From assembly GCA_035656495.1 (NCBI GenBank), contig DASRSL010000113.1, forward strand, positions 1 through 7,373: a stretch of 7,373 nucleotides of DNA, given 5' to 3'. The number at the start of each line of letters is the position of its first letter. The first letter of the stretch is position 1. This document shows positions 6,091-7,373 of this stretch, in pieces. This DNA comes from Roseiarcus sp035656495 (GTDB lineage: Bacteria > Pseudomonadota > Alphaproteobacteria > Rhizobiales > Beijerinckiaceae). The position numbers were made by a program, and so were the translations under genes. The notes below the pieces were generated by a model that made no database searches, was not told where the DNA came from, and saw only the letters and a list, made by a program, of their open reading frames with translations.

Positions 6091-7373
6091 CTTCGGATCG
6101 ATCGCCTGCGCCGGCTCGGCGAGACGGCTGCCTATCTACACAATTCTGGCGAGAACTACTGGTTCTCGCCGATCGCCTCGCTGAACCAGGAGGCCGAGGA
6201 CCGCGCGCGGGGCCTTTCGTCGGACGAGGTGCAAACCGAAATCATCACGTTGCTGCGGGGCGAGGAAAAGCAGAAGGGCGTCGGCGGGTTCCTGCGCGTC
6301 CACGCCGCGCCGGACGAGCCGCTCGCCATCGACGACGCCTATAAGGCCGCGCTGGCGATCCTGCCGCCGGCGGCATGGCATCGGGGCCGCGAGGCCGACA
6401 CGCCGGCGATGAAGCTCGCCGCCGACATTGTCGAGCACAAAGGTGCCGGGCAAAGGCGCAATCGCAACCGCCTCGCCTTTCTCGCCGCCGACCAGACCGC
6501 GCTCGACGATATCCAGAACGTCGTGCGCAAGAAGGTCGCCTGGGCCTCGATCGTGCGCGACGCCGACGGGCCGTTGCAGTTGCCGCAGGCGCAGAAGAAC
6601 GACGCGCTGAAGAAGGCGGGCGAGCAGGCGGGCGCGGCTGTCAACGCCATGCGCCGCGGATGGCGATACTTGCTGCTTCCGCAGGAGGCCTTGCCCGAGA
6701 GCCCGAACGCCGCGCGCGGTTTCGAGCTCGAGGCGGTTGCGCTGGCCAATCGCGGCGGCGCGCCCGACTCCTTGCCGCAAGCCGCCTGGAAGAAATGCGA
6801 AGCCGACGGCCTCATCGTCTCAACGCTCGGCGTGCTCGACAACGACCTCGCCAAGTCTGGCCGCCGGATCAGCCGCATGTCGCGGTGCGACAATTGCGTG
6901 AGTGGTTCGCGCAGTTTCCCTACCTCTCGAAGTTGCGCGAGCCGCAAGTGCTGGCGCGCGCGATTAGCGAGGCGGTCAAACGATTGGACGCCAAATACGG
7001 GGTCGCCGACCGATTCGACGAAACGAAGAACGAATATGTCGGGTTGAAGCTCCCGTGCTCGCTCGGCGTTGATCTGCACTCGGACATGCTGCTGGTTCGG
7101 GCGGACGTCGCCCTGGCGCAGCTCGCCAGGGATGCGCAACGAGACAAGTCAGTTGGCCGGCCGCCTTCGCCAGTCGAGCTTGCCCCGCCCCGCCGTCCTC
7201 GCCGGTTTTACGCCAAGGTCGCGCTCGACCCGAACCGGCCGACGCCGCAGGTCAGCAATATCGCGCAATCGATCCTCGCTGAGCTCGATCGCGTGAGGGG
7301 AACGAAGATCACGTTGACCTTGGACATCGACGCCGAGACGTCGAGCGGCTTCCCCGAGGACGTCGAAAGCGTC
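6091..7373 (+). pseudogene. DUF499 ATPase, C-terminal part, frameshifted
   Basis: C-terminal portion of a DUF499 ATP-binding protein, the large ATPase partner in helicase-methylase-ATPase defence loci. It is recognised from LRRLGETAAYLHNSGENYWF, SLNQEAEDRARGL, GGFLRVHAAPDEPLAIDD, GQRRNRNRLAFLAADQ, then in another frame WPPDQPHVAVRQL, QFPYLSKLREPQVLARAI, RFYAKVALDPNRP and GFPEDVES. The N-terminal ATPase half with its Walker motifs is absent, so this is a fragment of a roughly 1000-residue protein. The frame changes at 6856-6857: AAG (6853-6855) should continue into TGG CCG (6858-6863) through one more codon, and adding a single base would give K-L-W-P-P. A further frame slip may lie near 6103, since GACTTCGGATCG reads DFGS in another frame. 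The reading frame is still open at the window end; no start codon or RBS belongs to it. Confidence 0.85.

Overview
GC-rich window whose first ~3.1 kb is a housekeeping operon typical of Alphaproteobacteria, probably Hyphomicrobiales (Rhizobiales). The order metG - tatD - metallo-beta-lactamase-fold hydrolase, with 4-base stop/start overlaps, is familiar from that group. The family level cannot be fixed from this sequence; an affiliation near Beijerinckiaceae/Methylocystaceae is only a guess.

Layout. 1-1485: methionyl-tRNA synthetase, cut by the window edge. 1482-2276: TatD nuclease. 2273-3076: MBL-fold hydrolase. These three are intact and apparently co-transcribed. From 3077 the character changes to accessory sequence: an isolated A/T-rich palindrome, an N-terminal fragment of HMG-CoA reductase that stops before any catalytic residue, a possible short minus-strand gene remnant, a 68-codon Trp-rich minus-strand gene with a CRP-type palindrome upstream, and a 90-codon minus-strand gene for a small exported Gly/His-rich protein preceded by a sequence like the EcfG/RpoE2 general-stress promoter.

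4863 to the end: ruins of a defence-type locus. First comes the N-terminal part of a large SNF2-like helicase. It carries a frameshift near 5400, a TAG nonsense codon at 5605, and an 11-bp perfect tandem duplication (5750-5771) that shifts the frame again. It is then joined by an apparent deletion at about 6072-6106 to the C-terminal part of a DUF499 ATPase, which has its own one-base frameshift near 6856 and runs off the window. Helicase plus DUF499 ATPase, normally accompanied by a DUF1156 DNA methylase, is the composition I recall for the Hma (helicase-methylase-ATPase) defence type. Here the methylase would have been lost in the deletion or lies elsewhere.

The most informative point is that a 1215-nt frame stays open from 4863 to 6077 across two frameshifts. 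An automatic caller would therefore report a 404-residue 'helicase' whose middle third is out of frame and lacks the DEAH box. I see no intact undescribed system. The value here is a readable decay history plus several regulatory palindromes and small genes.
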